This document shows positions 24,819 through 33,506 of a stretch of DNA of 42,128 bases, one piece after another. Position 1 is the first letter of the stretch; every line of letters begins with the position of its first letter. This DNA comes from Desulfobulbaceae bacterium. GTDB taxonomy: Bacteria; Desulfobacterota; Desulfobulbia; Desulfobulbales; Desulfobulbaceae. The position numbers were made by a program, and so were the translations under genes. The DNA is taken from positions 1 through 42,128 of the forward strand of contig JANTGH010000015.1 in NCBI GenBank assembly GCA_024763055.1. Reading direction: 5' to 3'. The notes beneath the pieces are model-generated. The model made no database searches. It saw only the letters and a program-made list of their open reading frames with translations, and had not been told where the DNA came from.

Positions 24819-26789
24819 TTATTTTACTTCTTCAAAGTCGGCGTCTACAACATCATCATCGTCATTACCGCCGCCGGAAGACCCGGCTGCTCCTCCACCA
24901 GCAGCTCCCGCTCCGGCAGCTCCCGCGCCAGCAGCACCACCGGCACCCGCGCCAGGTCCGCCTGCGGCTCCGCCCTGATCCTGAGAAGCCTGGGCATACA
25001 TCAATTCAGCCAGTTTATGAGAGGCCTGGGTCAATTTCTCAGTGGCACCCTTGATGGCCTCCACGTCATCGCCTTCCAGTACCTTTTTCAGGTTTTCGAT
25101 CTCACTTTCCACATTCCCCTTGGTCTCGGCATCCACTTTATCTCCGAGCTCGGTCAGACTTTTCTGAGTCATATGAATCATGGAATCGCCATTATTTTTG
25201 GCCTCAACCAGTTCCTTACGCTTCTTGTCCTCTTCTGCATGCAGCTCGGCATCTTTCTGCATCCGTTCAATTTCCTCCTCTGAGAGACCGGAAGAAGCCG
25301 TGATGCGGATAGACTGTTCCTTGCCGGTGCCCATGTCTTTGGCCGAAACATGCAAAATACCGTTTGCATCAAGATCAAAAGTCACCTCGATCTGAGGTAC
25401 TCCGCGCGGTGCCGGCGGAATATCAGACAATTCAAAACGACCGATGGTCTTATTATCCGAGGCCATCTCCCGCTCACCTTGAAGAACATGAATCGAAACC
25501 GCAGGCTGATTATCTGCCGCTGTTGAGAAAATCTGGCTCTTTTTAGTCGGTACCGTGGTGTTTTTTTCAATCAACTTGGTCATGACACCGCCCAGAGTCT
25601 CAATACCAAGAGAAAGCGGTGTTACATCAAGCAGAAGAACATCTTTAACATCACCTCTAAGCACCCCACCCTGAATGGCGGCGCCAATGGCGACCACCTC
25701 ATCGGGATTCACTCCCTTATGCGGCTCTTTACCGAATATTTCTTGGACCTTCTCCTGAACCTTCGGCATACGGGTCATGCCGCCGACAAGGATTACCTCG
25801 TTAATATCAGAAGCGCTCAAGTTGGAATCCTTCAACGCCGTCATACAGGGACCGGCAGTCCGTTCTATCAAATCGTCCACCAGGCTTTCAAGTTTTGCCC
25901 GGGACAACTTAATATTCAGATGTTTCGGTCCGGTAGCGTCAGCTGTGATAAAGGGAAGATTAATGTCCGTTTCCATGGCGGTGGATAATTCCTTCTTGGC
26001 CTTTTCCGCTTCTTCTTTCAAGCGCTGCAGGGCCATATTATCGTTGCGCAGATCAACACCCTGGTCACGTTTAAACTCATCAGCAAGCCAGTTGACGATA
26101 CGCATGTCAAAATCTTCGCCACCAAGAAAAGTGTCGCCATTGGTTGATTTTACCTCAAAGACGCCGTCTCCAATCTCAAGAATAGAGACATCAAACGTTC
26201 CTCCACCAAGGTCAAATACAGCAATTTTTTCCTCACCTTTTTTGTCAAGACCATAGGCAAGGGAGGCGGCAGTCGGTTCATTGATAATTCGCTGCACATC
26301 CAGGCCGGCAATCTTGCCCGCGTCTTTTGTTGCCTGACGCTGCGCATCGTTAAAATATGCCGGCACCGTGACAACGGCCTCGGTTACTGGTTCACCAAGA
26401 TACTCTTCAGCCGTCTGCTTCATTTTGCCAAGAATCATGGCGGATATTTCCGCGGCGCTGTATTTCTTGCCATCCACTTCGACCATTGCATCGCCGCCGG
26501 GACCCTCGACAATATTAAAGGGACTGATCTCTATGGATTTTTTCACCTCGGCATCGGTGAATTTACGGCCGATAAGCCGTTTAATGGCAAACAAGGTCTT
26601 TGTTGGATTGGTCACAGATTGTCTTTTTGCTACCTGTCCGACCAATCGTTCGCCGTTATCAGTAAAAGCAACCACGGAAGGAGTGGTCCTGTTTCCCTCG
26701 CTATTTTCAATTACCTTGGGTTCCCCACCCTCCATGATTGCTACACATGAGTTGGTCGTTCCCAAATCAATTCCAATTATTTTTCCCAT
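24819..26789 (-). CDS. dnaK: Hsp70 chaperone DnaK
   Basis: 656 residues. The N terminus [21 protein letters not shown], the phosphate loops ([26 protein letters not shown]) and the linker region [14 protein letters not shown] identify DnaK; the substrate-binding domain follows, and a Gly/Ala-rich tail of about 45 residues ends in [14 protein letters not shown]. It is an ATP-driven folding chaperone working with GrpE, whose gene lies upstream on the same strand, and with DnaJ, which is not in the window. AGGAGATATAATC precedes the ATG. The unusually long Gly/Ala tail is low-complexity. The 298-bp gap to grpE contains a palindrome that may control it. Confidence 0.98.
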   Translation of the reverse strand: MGKIIGIDLGTTNSCVAIMEGGEPKVIENSEGNRTTPSVVAFTDNGERLVGQVAKRQSVTNPTKTLFAIKRLIGRKFTDAEVKKSIEISPFNIVEGPGGDAMVEVDGKKYSAAEISAMILGKMKQTAEEYLGEPVTEAVVTVPAYFNDAQRQATKDAGKIAGLDVQRIINEPTAASLAYGLDKKGEEKIAVFDLGGGTFDVSILEIGDGVFEVKSTNGDTFLGGEDFDMRIVNWLADEFKRDQGVDLRNDNMALQRLKEEAEKAKKELSTAMETDINLPFITADATGPKHLNIKLSRAKLESLVDDLIERTAGPCMTALKDSNLSASDINEVILVGGMTRMPKVQEKVQEIFGKEPHKGVNPDEVVAIGAAIQGGVLRGDVKDVLLLDVTPLSLGIETLGGVMTKLIEKNTTVPTKKSQIFSTAADNQPAVSIHVLQGEREMASDNKTIGRFELSDIPPAPRGVPQIEVTFDLDANGILHVSAKDMGTGKEQSIRITASSGLSEEEIERMQKDAELHAEEDKKRKELVEAKNNGDSMIHMTQKSLTELGDKVDAETKGNVESEIENLKKVLEGDDVEAIKGATEKLTQASHKLAELMYAQASQDQGGAAGGPGAGAGGAAGAGAAGAGAAGGGAAGSSGGGNDDDDVVDADFEEVK

Positions 26790-26914
26790 GATTATATCTC
26801 CTGTCTCCTTATGGTATCCATCATCAGCCCGGAAGCTGTTTAGTCCTTATTAAAAAACTTTCTCACCAACAAAAGGTTAATATAAAATTTTTAACAATTT
26901 TTTAATATTAAAAT

Positions 26915-26942
26915 TTAGCGTAGCATACTGAAAAAACGCTAA
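26915..26942 (-). promoter_or_regulatory. CIRCE-like inverted repeat upstream of dnaK
   Basis: TTAGCGT (26915-26921) and ACGCTAA (26936-26942) are a perfect 7-bp inverted repeat with a 14-base spacer, 28 bp in all. The HrcA operator CIRCE (TTAGCACTC-N9-GAGTGCTAA, 27 bp) has the same outer TTAGC/GCTAA, but the inner four bases differ. It lies in the A+T-rich gap between grpE and dnaK, 126 bp from the dnaK start. Probably regulatory, though HrcA binding is uncertain. Confidence 0.4.
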
Positions 26943-27087
26943 TTAATAAAAAATAACAGCTTTAAAAATCAGCTCAAAATTCCCGCCGAAAGAAACACAT
27001 CTGCCGGAAACCTCATCACCCCAATTTACAGTTTCTTCCTGCACTCCTACAATGCGCATGATTGTTCCATTGTCAAGGGCGTATATC

Positions 27088-27636
27088 TTATGAATTTTTG
27101 CCGCTGGAAACTACCACCTGCGCGTGACGCAACACCCGGTCTTTAAAACGATACCCTTTGGCAAATTCCTGTAACACATGATTTACAGGTATGGTTTCAC
27201 TCGCCTCCATAGTCAACGCGTCCATCTCGTCAGGATTAAACTCACGCCCCACGGACTCAATCGGTTGTACATTGAATTTTTCCAGAACGGATAAAAGCCC
27301 CTTATAGGTCAAATCAACTCCTTCAAGCAATGCTTCCAGTTGTTTGCCGGCATCTCCGGTTTCCGTCCTTCCCTGTTCCAGAGCCCGCTCAAGATTATCC
27401 ACAGTGGGCAATAATTCCCGAAGAATATTTTCTCCGGCATACTTGAGCATTTTTTCTTTTTCCCGCTCCATGCGTTTCTTGTAATTTTCAGCATCAGCGG
27501 CAATGCGCAATACACGTTCTTTTGTGTTTTCGAGTTCCTCCCGCAAGGCGGCTATATCCCCTGTCCCCTCTTCATCCTGGTCAGCAATCTCATCAACCGC
27601 ACCCAGATCCTCGGGGATCTCCAGTTCTTCATTCAT
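27088..27636 (-). CDS. grpE: Nucleotide exchange factor GrpE
   Basis: About 182 residues. An acidic N terminus leads to the long helix LREELENTKERVLRIAADAE-NYKKRMEREKEK, then LRELLPTVDNLERAL, and the beta domain with FNPDEMDALTME and GYRFKDRVLRHAQVVVS, all characteristic of GrpE. It releases ADP from DnaK. ATG 27636 is chosen over an in-frame GTG 33 bp upstream because the family starts with a short acidic tail and GGGATATAAG precedes it; this is a judgement. dnaK follows on the same strand after 298 bp. No hrcA gene is adjacent. Confidence 0.95.
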   Translation of the reverse strand: MNEELEIPEDLGAVDEIADQDEEGTGDIAALREELENTKERVLRIAADAENYKKRMEREKEKMLKYAGENILRELLPTVDNLERALEQGRTETGDAGKQLEALLEGVDLTYKGLLSVLEKFNVQPIESVGREFNPDEMDALTMEASETIPVNHVLQEFAKGYRFKDRVLRHAQVVVSSGKNS

Positions 27637-27702
27637 TCTTATATCCCGTTGCCTTCGTTCTTCTCCCACTTGAATACTCCTGTTTGTTTATTCAAAAATA
27701 TG

Positions 27703-27783
27703 TACCCGAAACAGTAATTTTCCGGCCGCTTTTCATGGTTGGTTGTGACTGTGAACTGATTTTTTTTATCCAGACATGCTGCT
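27703..27783 (+). repeat. Dispersed repeat B, copy 1
   Basis: Shares with 31769-31855 and 33375-33471 a left CCGAAA, a core TTTTCATGGTTGGTTGTG and a right ATCCAGACATGCTG. With copy 2 it also shares TTCCGGCC just before the core. Spacing between blocks varies, so it is a degenerate intergenic element. Confidence 0.6.
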
Positions 27784-28122
27784 TTATTTCAAAGAGATAG
27801 CCCCTGTCGCTTAAAAGAAAAGCTCTCCTCTATTTACACAGACTATAAGACTGAGCATTTCATTTATCGACAAGTGAAAAAGACACATTATTAGAATAGG
27901 CTTTCCTGGCAAGTGTCACCGATAAAAAGAACTTTCCGGGAGCCTACGTTTTGCCCCATTTACCCATAATTTAGCAGATAGGCAAATACCTAATCCGCAT
28001 ATATCACAGGCAACGATGAAAACCGCCCAAGTATATAAAACACAAAGAATCAACAAATCTGGTCGGAACATTAAGTATAGGTAAAACCCGTGTCAAGGGA
28101 GGAAAACCGCGAGAAAAGCATG

Positions 28123-28170
28123 AAAAAAACCGCACGTTGCACATCCGGTTTTACTCCGGGATATGCAACG
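28123..28170 (-). terminator. Aminotransferase intrinsic terminator
   Basis: On the minus strand a stem CGTTGCA...TGCAACG extended by CCGG pairs (28135-28170) is followed by TGCGGTTTTTTT. It begins 24 bases after the aminotransferase stop. Confidence 0.8.
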
Positions 28171-28193
28171 AAAAAAATTGCGGGACAGAAGTC

Positions 28194-29501
28194 TTACGAA
28201 GCAAGATACCGGTCAATAGCCTTGGAGATCGTGGTAAAAATCTTAACAAATTCCTTTTCATCACGTTCAAGCAGAGTAATGCGAAATCCCTGCAGGTTGG
28301 TTGCAAAAGAAGACAGCGGGACTACGCAAACACCGGTGGAGGCCAGCAGATAATAGACAAAACGCTTATCAAGGGACACATTCGGACCGGAGACCAGGTC
28401 TTCCACTGTTTCCCTGACCTCGTCATTTTCAATGGGCAGGGTTTGCCTATGAGTAAGTTGCCCGTCAATGAAAGCGGCACTCATATAAAAAGCGCCATTG
28501 GTTCGATTGACAAGGATTCCTTTGGTTTCCTTTAAAATATCGTAAGCCAGCCCGGAATAACGCTCATAGCGTTTGATGCGCTCGTTAAGATACACCTGGT
28601 ACCGGGGATGGCTTTTTATGCGGGGCAATACCACCTGGGGCAGGGTTGTGGAGCAGACTTCCAGCATTTTGGCGTTTAAAATAGACTTGACATAGGTCTC
28701 AAACATGGGATCGCGGTGACCGTTATACACCTCTATCCAACCGCAACGTCCGCCGGGCCAGGGCATCTCCTTGGAAGTACCCCGCATGCAGAGCGCCGGC
28801 ACCTTGTCGCCGATAATCGTACAGAGTGGCGCGGCAGTCGTTCCGTTATAGGTGATATTCTGATAAACCTCATCACAAATAATAAAAAGGTCATTTTTTT
28901 CGCAAATATCGACAATGGCTCGAATGACCTCGGCCGGATACACTGCCCCGGTCGGATTATCAGGGTTAATCACTAATATTCCGGCCACAGCAGGATTAAA
29001 TTTGATGTGGTTTTCAATATCCTCAAGATCCGGATACCAGAGATGGTTAGGATCCAGGATGTAGGTCACCGGTTGATCGCCCGCATGGGCGGCCTCGGCG
29101 GAAGAATGGGTTGTATAACTTGGTGTTGGCACAATCACCCGGGCCGTGCGCTTAAGGAATCCAAACACCTTGGATATGGCGTCACCCAGCCCGTTAAAAA
29201 AAATAATATCTTCCGCATCAATCTGCGCCCCCCCCCTGGCGTTGGTTTCACGAGCTATAAATTCCCGGGTCGAGAGCACGCCCTTTGTCGGGCTGTAACC
29301 GTAAGTCGAACTCTGCTGGACGGCATCGGCAACAATATCCTTCATCCAACCTGGGATTTTTTCTCCCTTTGCAACGGGATCACCAATATTTTCCCAGTTA
29401 ACCAGCACGCCAAGCTCCTGCAACTTGCTGCCCACATTAACAATATTTCTAATCTCATAGGTCAGCTCTCCAGCGCCTATATGAAGTATATCCGTCCGCA
29501 T
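28194..29501 (-). CDS. PLP-dependent class I/II aminotransferase
   Basis: About 435 residues of the fold-type I aminotransferase family. Recognisable are YGYSPTKGVLSTREFIARET, VIVPTPSYTTHSS, the cofactor segment INPDNPTGAVYP with the Asn/Pro pair, and LFIICDEVYQNITYNG whose Asp and Tyr contact PLP. The catalytic Lys is expected in RGTSKEMPWPGGRCGWIE, where SKE-PGxRxGW is the usual signature. ATG 29501 follows GGAG by about 9 nt; an in-frame TTG 15 bp upstream overlaps that site and is unlikely. Substrate specificity (aspartate/alanine-like) cannot be told. It is followed by a terminator and preceded by a MITE-like insertion. Confidence 0.92.
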   Translation of the reverse strand: MRTDILHIGAGELTYEIRNIVNVGSKLQELGVLVNWENIGDPVAKGEKIPGWMKDIVADAVQQSSTYGYSPTKGVLSTREFIARETNARGGAQIDAEDIIFFNGLGDAISKVFGFLKRTARVIVPTPSYTTHSSAEAAHAGDQPVTYILDPNHLWYPDLEDIENHIKFNPAVAGILVINPDNPTGAVYPAEVIRAIVDICEKNDLFIICDEVYQNITYNGTTAAPLCTIIGDKVPALCMRGTSKEMPWPGGRCGWIEVYNGHRDPMFETYVKSILNAKMLEVCSTTLPQVVLPRIKSHPRYQVYLNERIKRYERYSGLAYDILKETKGILVNRTNGAFYMSAAFIDGQLTHRQTLPIENDEVRETVEDLVSGPNVSLDKRFVYYLLASTGVCVVPLSSFATNLQGFRITLLERDEKEFVKIFTTISKAIDRYLAS

Positions 29502-29627
29502 AAATCCATTCTCCAACTATCATTTTTCTCTAAATCAGATACCTGCCCGCATTTTCTCTTCCCGCCTCGACACCTGCAACAAGAAAGCGGAAACTCGCCC
29601 ATACCACAGACAACATGTGCCGTCAAC

Positions 29628-29811
29628 TAAGGGTTCGGTCAAAAATAACTTCGTAGAGATGAGTGGACAATGTGATATAGATTTAGTCGATCTGATTGAA
29701 TGAAACCGTAGGCGTAGCAGGGCTACATCGAGGATATCATGATTGAGGATCGGCTGAAGATATGTTGCAGTGTCAACTCAGAATGCGAAGTTATTTTTGA
29801 CCGAACCCTAA
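29628..29811. mobile_element. MITE-like element with 24-bp perfect inverted ends and TAA duplication
   Basis: Perfect inverted repeats of 24 bases lie at 29630-29653 and 29786-29809 (outer part GGGTTCGGTCAAAAATAAC). Taking GGG...CCC (29631-29808) as the element, it is 178 bp and flanked by TAA on both sides (29628-29630, 29809-29811). A three-base TNA duplication and GGG ends are reminiscent of the IS5 superfamily. No transposase is encoded. It sits 11 bases downstream of the stop of the GGDEF gene. Confidence 0.85.
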
Positions 29812-29822
29812 GCATACAGCCC

Positions 29823-31757
29823 TCAGATCTCTCTTGTTCCAAGAGAGCGGGAAGAATCGACCACCTGCTCCATATCGGGACTATACAATCTGTATGTGTT
29901 GCGGCCATCTTCTTTGGCCTGATACAGGGCAATATCCGCGTATTTGATCACGCCCTCAATATCATCGGAATCATCAGGATACACGGCAATCCCGATACTG
30001 GTGGAAACCTGTAACTCATGCTCGTTGACAAGGATCGGTCGAGCCAGAGCGGATAAAATTTTCCCGGCAACCACCTCTGCGCCGCTGCGATCACGTAGAT
30101 TATCAAGAATGAAAACAAATTCATCACCGCCAAGCCTTGCCATTGTATCTGATTGACGGCACTGGTTCTGCAGGCGCTTGGCAACAGCAATAAGCAGGCC
30201 GTCCCCCACATCATGACCAAGGGTATCATTGATATGTTTAAACCGGTCAAGATCAAGAAAAAGAATTCCCAATTTGGCCCCGGTTCGTCGGGCCTTCAGA
30301 ATGGCCTGTTCAAGACGGTCTTCAAAGAGCAACCGATTGGGCAGGCCGGTCAGGGAGTCGTGATGTGCCAGATGATACAGCCTGGATTGGCTCTCCCTCA
30401 ACTTTTTTTCCGTCCGCAACCGATCGGTTATGTTCCGGGCAACTTCAATGACCCCGTAAATATTTCCCTCCTTGTCTCGCAGGGGCGAAGCCTCAAGCTC
30501 AAAAATATTACTCACGCCATTGCCATGGTAGGACTCATGGATCAGGGTAACAGGGCGATTGGTTTTTCGTACCTCCCGTACCGGACAGGGATAAAAGCTA
30601 TTCGTACAGGGCTGGTCTCTGTCGAAAAAAAACTGATAACATTTTTCTCCCGCCAGGGAAACAAGTTCAGGGTCCACCTGAAGCAGCTTTGCCGCCACCC
30701 TGTTCATAAGCAGGATATTATAATCAATATCAATTGCCATCACCGGATCGGCAGCACCGTCAATAACGGTCTGAAGGAAATTCCGTTCATGATTTACAGC
30801 CTCATGCAGCTGTTTCTGAACCGCGGCCAGGGTCTCATCCTGGTTTTTCTGACGGGTTATATCCTGGTGGGTACCGGTCATCCTGACCGGCATGTTTTTT
30901 TCGTCTCTCTCTACAACTCTGCCGCGATCAAGAAACCATTTCCAGTTTCCCTGCCGGTCCTTGATCCGGTATTCAATCCGATACTCATCCGTCTTTCCGG
31001 CAAGGTGATCATTGAGCACATCCATAACTCTCTTCTGGTCATCAGGATGGATGAGTCCCTGCAGTGGAGAAACTCCAGGATCATCGTCACCATCCATATA
31101 GTTCAGAAATTCCCTGCGGTCCGGGCTGGTATACATCTCTCCGGTTTTAATATTCCAGTCCCACAATCCGGCCCTTGAAGCATAAAGGGCCAGTTCAAAC
31201 CGTTCCTCCACCCGCTTCAACTCAAGTTCCCTTTGCCGCGCCTCCTCAACGGCAAACAACCGTCCCAAGGCCTGGCTGATGGAATGAGCCATTTCCTGGT
31301 AGAGATCCAATTCCGCCTGACCAATGTCCGGAGAGAGAGGAAGCTCAATAACCAGGAAGCCGACAAGTCCGGGTCGGCACCGAATGGCAACGGCAACGGC
31401 TTTGCTTTTTTCTTTCCGACCATTGCCGCATACGCCACAATTACAGCGGTCACAAAAAATGGCTGCTCCGTCCTCCCGTGCCAGGCATCGTCTTCCACAA
31501 TCCGGTAACTCGGAATTACGCAACTGGTCCATAATTCGATTAAAACGTGTCCCAAGACCGGCTTCAGCAGTAATTACACTTCCCACTTCGTTGTCAAGCA
31601 GCACAAGCATGGCAGCCTGGTTCAATGCATTCTTGACAAGTTGGTCGCAGGCTCCCTGTAAAAGCGTGGGCAGATCCTGCTCACTGAGCAGCAGGCGGTG
31701 AACGGCAAGAGAGGCGGCAAGCAAGGCGTGGTTATAGGGGGAAACAGGTTGCTGCAT
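29823..31757 (-). CDS. GAF-PAS-PAS-GGDEF diguanylate cyclase
   Basis: 644 residues. A GAF-like domain (about 10-165) contains a Cys-rich insert around residues 86-112 with spacing CX3C-X10-CX2CXCX2C. Two PAS domains follow (about 180-305, ending QDITRQ, and 325-440, with MNRVAAKLLQVDP and CYQFFFDRDQPC). The GGDEF domain (about 455-620) has LTGLPNRLLFEDRLEQAI, FLDLDRFKHINDTLGHDVGD and an intact GGDEF preceded by RQSD five residues upstream, the inhibitory I-site. It should make cyclic di-GMP from GTP in the cytoplasm. No EAL domain is present. The NtrC-type regulator gene is upstream on the same strand. The Cys cluster suggests metal, Fe-S or redox sensing. Confidence 0.92.
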   Translation of the reverse strand: MQQPVSPYNHALLAASLAVHRLLLSEQDLPTLLQGACDQLVKNALNQAAMLVLLDNEVGSVITAEAGLGTRFNRIMDQLRNSELPDCGRRCLAREDGAAIFCDRCNCGVCGNGRKEKSKAVAVAIRCRPGLVGFLVIELPLSPDIGQAELDLYQEMAHSISQALGRLFAVEEARQRELELKRVEERFELALYASRAGLWDWNIKTGEMYTSPDRREFLNYMDGDDDPGVSPLQGLIHPDDQKRVMDVLNDHLAGKTDEYRIEYRIKDRQGNWKWFLDRGRVVERDEKNMPVRMTGTHQDITRQKNQDETLAAVQKQLHEAVNHERNFLQTVIDGAADPVMAIDIDYNILLMNRVAAKLLQVDPELVSLAGEKCYQFFFDRDQPCTNSFYPCPVREVRKTNRPVTLIHESYHGNGVSNIFELEASPLRDKEGNIYGVIEVARNITDRLRTEKKLRESQSRLYHLAHHDSLTGLPNRLLFEDRLEQAILKARRTGAKLGILFLDLDRFKHINDTLGHDVGDGLLIAVAKRLQNQCRQSDTMARLGGDEFVFILDNLRDRSGAEVVAGKILSALARPILVNEHELQVSTSIGIAVYPDDSDDIEGVIKYADIALYQAKEDGRNTYRLYSPDMEQVVDSSRSLGTREI

Positions 31758-31768
31758 GGTTAATATCT

Positions 31769-31855
31769 TGTCCGAAAATTAGCCACAAATCCATACAATT
31801 CCGGCCTGTTTTCGTGGATGGTTATGGTTTGTCTCTTTGACTCAGTCATGTCGGT
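31769..31855 (+). repeat. Dispersed repeat B, copy 2
   Basis: Contains TCCGAAAA at the left, TTCCGGCCTGTTTTCGTGG and GGTTATGG in the core, and TGACTCAGTCATGTCGG on the right, aligning with copies at 27703 and 33375. It occupies almost all of the gap between the GGDEF gene and the NtrC-type regulator. Confidence 0.6.
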
Positions 31856-31878
31856 ACAAATCTTTCGGCACCAGGGAA

Positions 31879-33240
31879 TCACCGTCCCTGTTCTTCATAA
31901 CTTTTCAACTTATTGAGTAATGTCTTCCGGGTAATTTGCAAACGCCTTGCCGCTTCGCTCCGGTTGCCACCGGTCTCGTCGAGTGTTTTTAAAATTAACG
32001 CCTTTTCCGCCTCTTTAAGAGTTGCCGGTTCGGCCGTTTCTTCAGGCGCGTTCTTGTCGGCCCAGCGTTGGATGGTCAATGGTAGGCCGCTGATATCGAG
32101 ATATTCCCCGCGCATCAGGATTACTCCGCGCTCAATAGCATTTTCCAGCTCACGGACATTACCAGGCCAGGGATAGCGGCCCAGCACATCCATGCACTCC
32201 GGGGTAATTCCTGCCACCTGGCGGTTATTTTTTTCGGCAAACGATTTAAAAAAATATTCGGAAAGGAGCGGAATATCGCCCTTTCTCTCCCGCAGGGCCG
32301 GTACATCAAGAACGACTACATTCAACCGGTAAAAAAGATCCTCTCTGAAATTCCCCTGCTCGACTTCCTTTTCGAGATCGCGGTTAGTGGCTGTCAAAAT
32401 ACGTACATCAACGGACAGCGTTTCCTGCCCACCCACCCGCTGCAATTCATGTTCCTGCAGCACCCGTAACAGTTTGGCCTGCATGGCCGGGCTCGTTTCT
32501 CCAATTTCATCGAGAAACAGGGTGCCTCCCTCGGCCTGAACAAATCGTCCCTCCCGCCTTCGATCTGCACCGGTAAAGGCGCCTTTTTCATGACCAAACA
32601 ACTCGGATTCCAGCAGGCTTTCCGTAAGGGCCGCACAATTTACCTTGATAAACGGTCCCTCGGCCCGATGACTTTTATAGTGCAGGGCAGAGGCAATCAA
32701 TTCTTTGCCGGTCCCTGACTCGCCGGTAATGAGCACGGTCGCCTCGGTCGGCGCAACATGCAGAATCATGTCCCAGAGATTCTGCATGGATTCCGATGCC
32801 CCGATAATCCGATCGTCCTCACCAAAGGGTTCTCCGGACACGGATGGAGCCTCCGACTGCCTGCGATGTCCCATGGCCACTTCCAGGGTCTCACGCAAAC
32901 GGTCAAAATCAAGCGGTTTGGTCAGATAATCATGGGCGCCCTGTTTAATAGCCGCAACCGCCGAGTCAACCGAAGAATACGCCGTCATAATGATCACCGG
33001 AATGGCAGGGTTGATGGCGTGAATTTCCCGTAAAGCTTCCATACCATCCATAGTCGTCATGCGTACATCCATCAACACTGCGTCATAGGGACCTTCTTCA
33101 ACAGCCGCAACCGCTGTTCGGCCATCATCGGCCTCGGCGGAATCCCAATCCCATTCGGAAAAAAGGGTGGTTAACATATATCGATGAACCTGTTCGTCAT
33201 CGACAACCAGTATTTTAGGTTTTTTTGTTTCCTGCGGCAT
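31879..33240 (-). CDS. Sigma-54-dependent response regulator (NtrC family)
   Basis: 453 residues with three domains in order. A receiver (1-120) has DDE at 14-16, phospho-Asp58 in VLMDVRM and Lys108 in LTKPLD. The AAA+ domain has Walker A GESGTGKE (173-180) and the sigma-54 contact loop GAFTGA (220-225). The Fis-type HTH (about 415-450) includes GGNRSEAARRLQITRKTLL. It would activate sigma-54 promoters after phosphorylation. No cognate histidine kinase gene is adjacent; the next gene downstream is a diguanylate cyclase. Targets are unknown, as no clear sigma-54 promoter was recognised. Confidence 0.96.
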   Translation of the reverse strand: MPQETKKPKILVVDDEQVHRYMLTTLFSEWDWDSAEADDGRTAVAAVEEGPYDAVLMDVRMTTMDGMEALREIHAINPAIPVIIMTAYSSVDSAVAAIKQGAHDYLTKPLDFDRLRETLEVAMGHRRQSEAPSVSGEPFGEDDRIIGASESMQNLWDMILHVAPTEATVLITGESGTGKELIASALHYKSHRAEGPFIKVNCAALTESLLESELFGHEKGAFTGADRRREGRFVQAEGGTLFLDEIGETSPAMQAKLLRVLQEHELQRVGGQETLSVDVRILTATNRDLEKEVEQGNFREDLFYRLNVVVLDVPALRERKGDIPLLSEYFFKSFAEKNNRQVAGITPECMDVLGRYPWPGNVRELENAIERGVILMRGEYLDISGLPLTIQRWADKNAPEETAEPATLKEAEKALILKTLDETGGNRSEAARRLQITRKTLLNKLKSYEEQGR

Positions 33241-33374
33241 AATCGATAGAGTTCAATACTGAAAAAAAGATCCTTCAAAAACACTCTTTCACGGATGCGG
33301 GAGCAAAAAAACAGATTGCTTTCCGGCCTCAACCCCGATGAAAAACTGTTTATTGTGTTTTAACGTGTTATATT

Positions 33375-33471
33375 TATCCGAAAATCCCTTGAGGCAGAGC
33401 CTGCCCATGCCGAAGCAAGGGGTTTTCATCGTTTGTTGTGGCCGGCCAATTTGATCCAGCCATGCTGGTTA
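33375..33471 (+). repeat. Dispersed repeat B, copy 3
   Basis: Left TCCGAAAATCCC, core GGTTTTCATCGTTTGTTGTG, then GGCCGGCC and right TTGATCCAGCCATGCTGG. It aligns with copies 1 and 2 block by block, with a longer insertion between left and core. It lies in the divergent gap before the RNA methyltransferase. Confidence 0.6.
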
Positions 33472-33506
33472 CCTAAACTGTAACTGTACCATTAAATGAG
33501 GTTTCT

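Larger units (their letters stand above)
27670..28193. other. Intergenic region with a dispersed repeat and a terminator
   Basis: About 520 bases between grpE and the aminotransferase hold no convincing gene. It contains one copy of the three-copy repeat (27703-27783) and the aminotransferase terminator (28123-28170). The middle (27800-28100) is A+T rich; no sigma-32 consensus was recognised there, although the grpE promoter must lie in this region. Confidence 0.6.
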
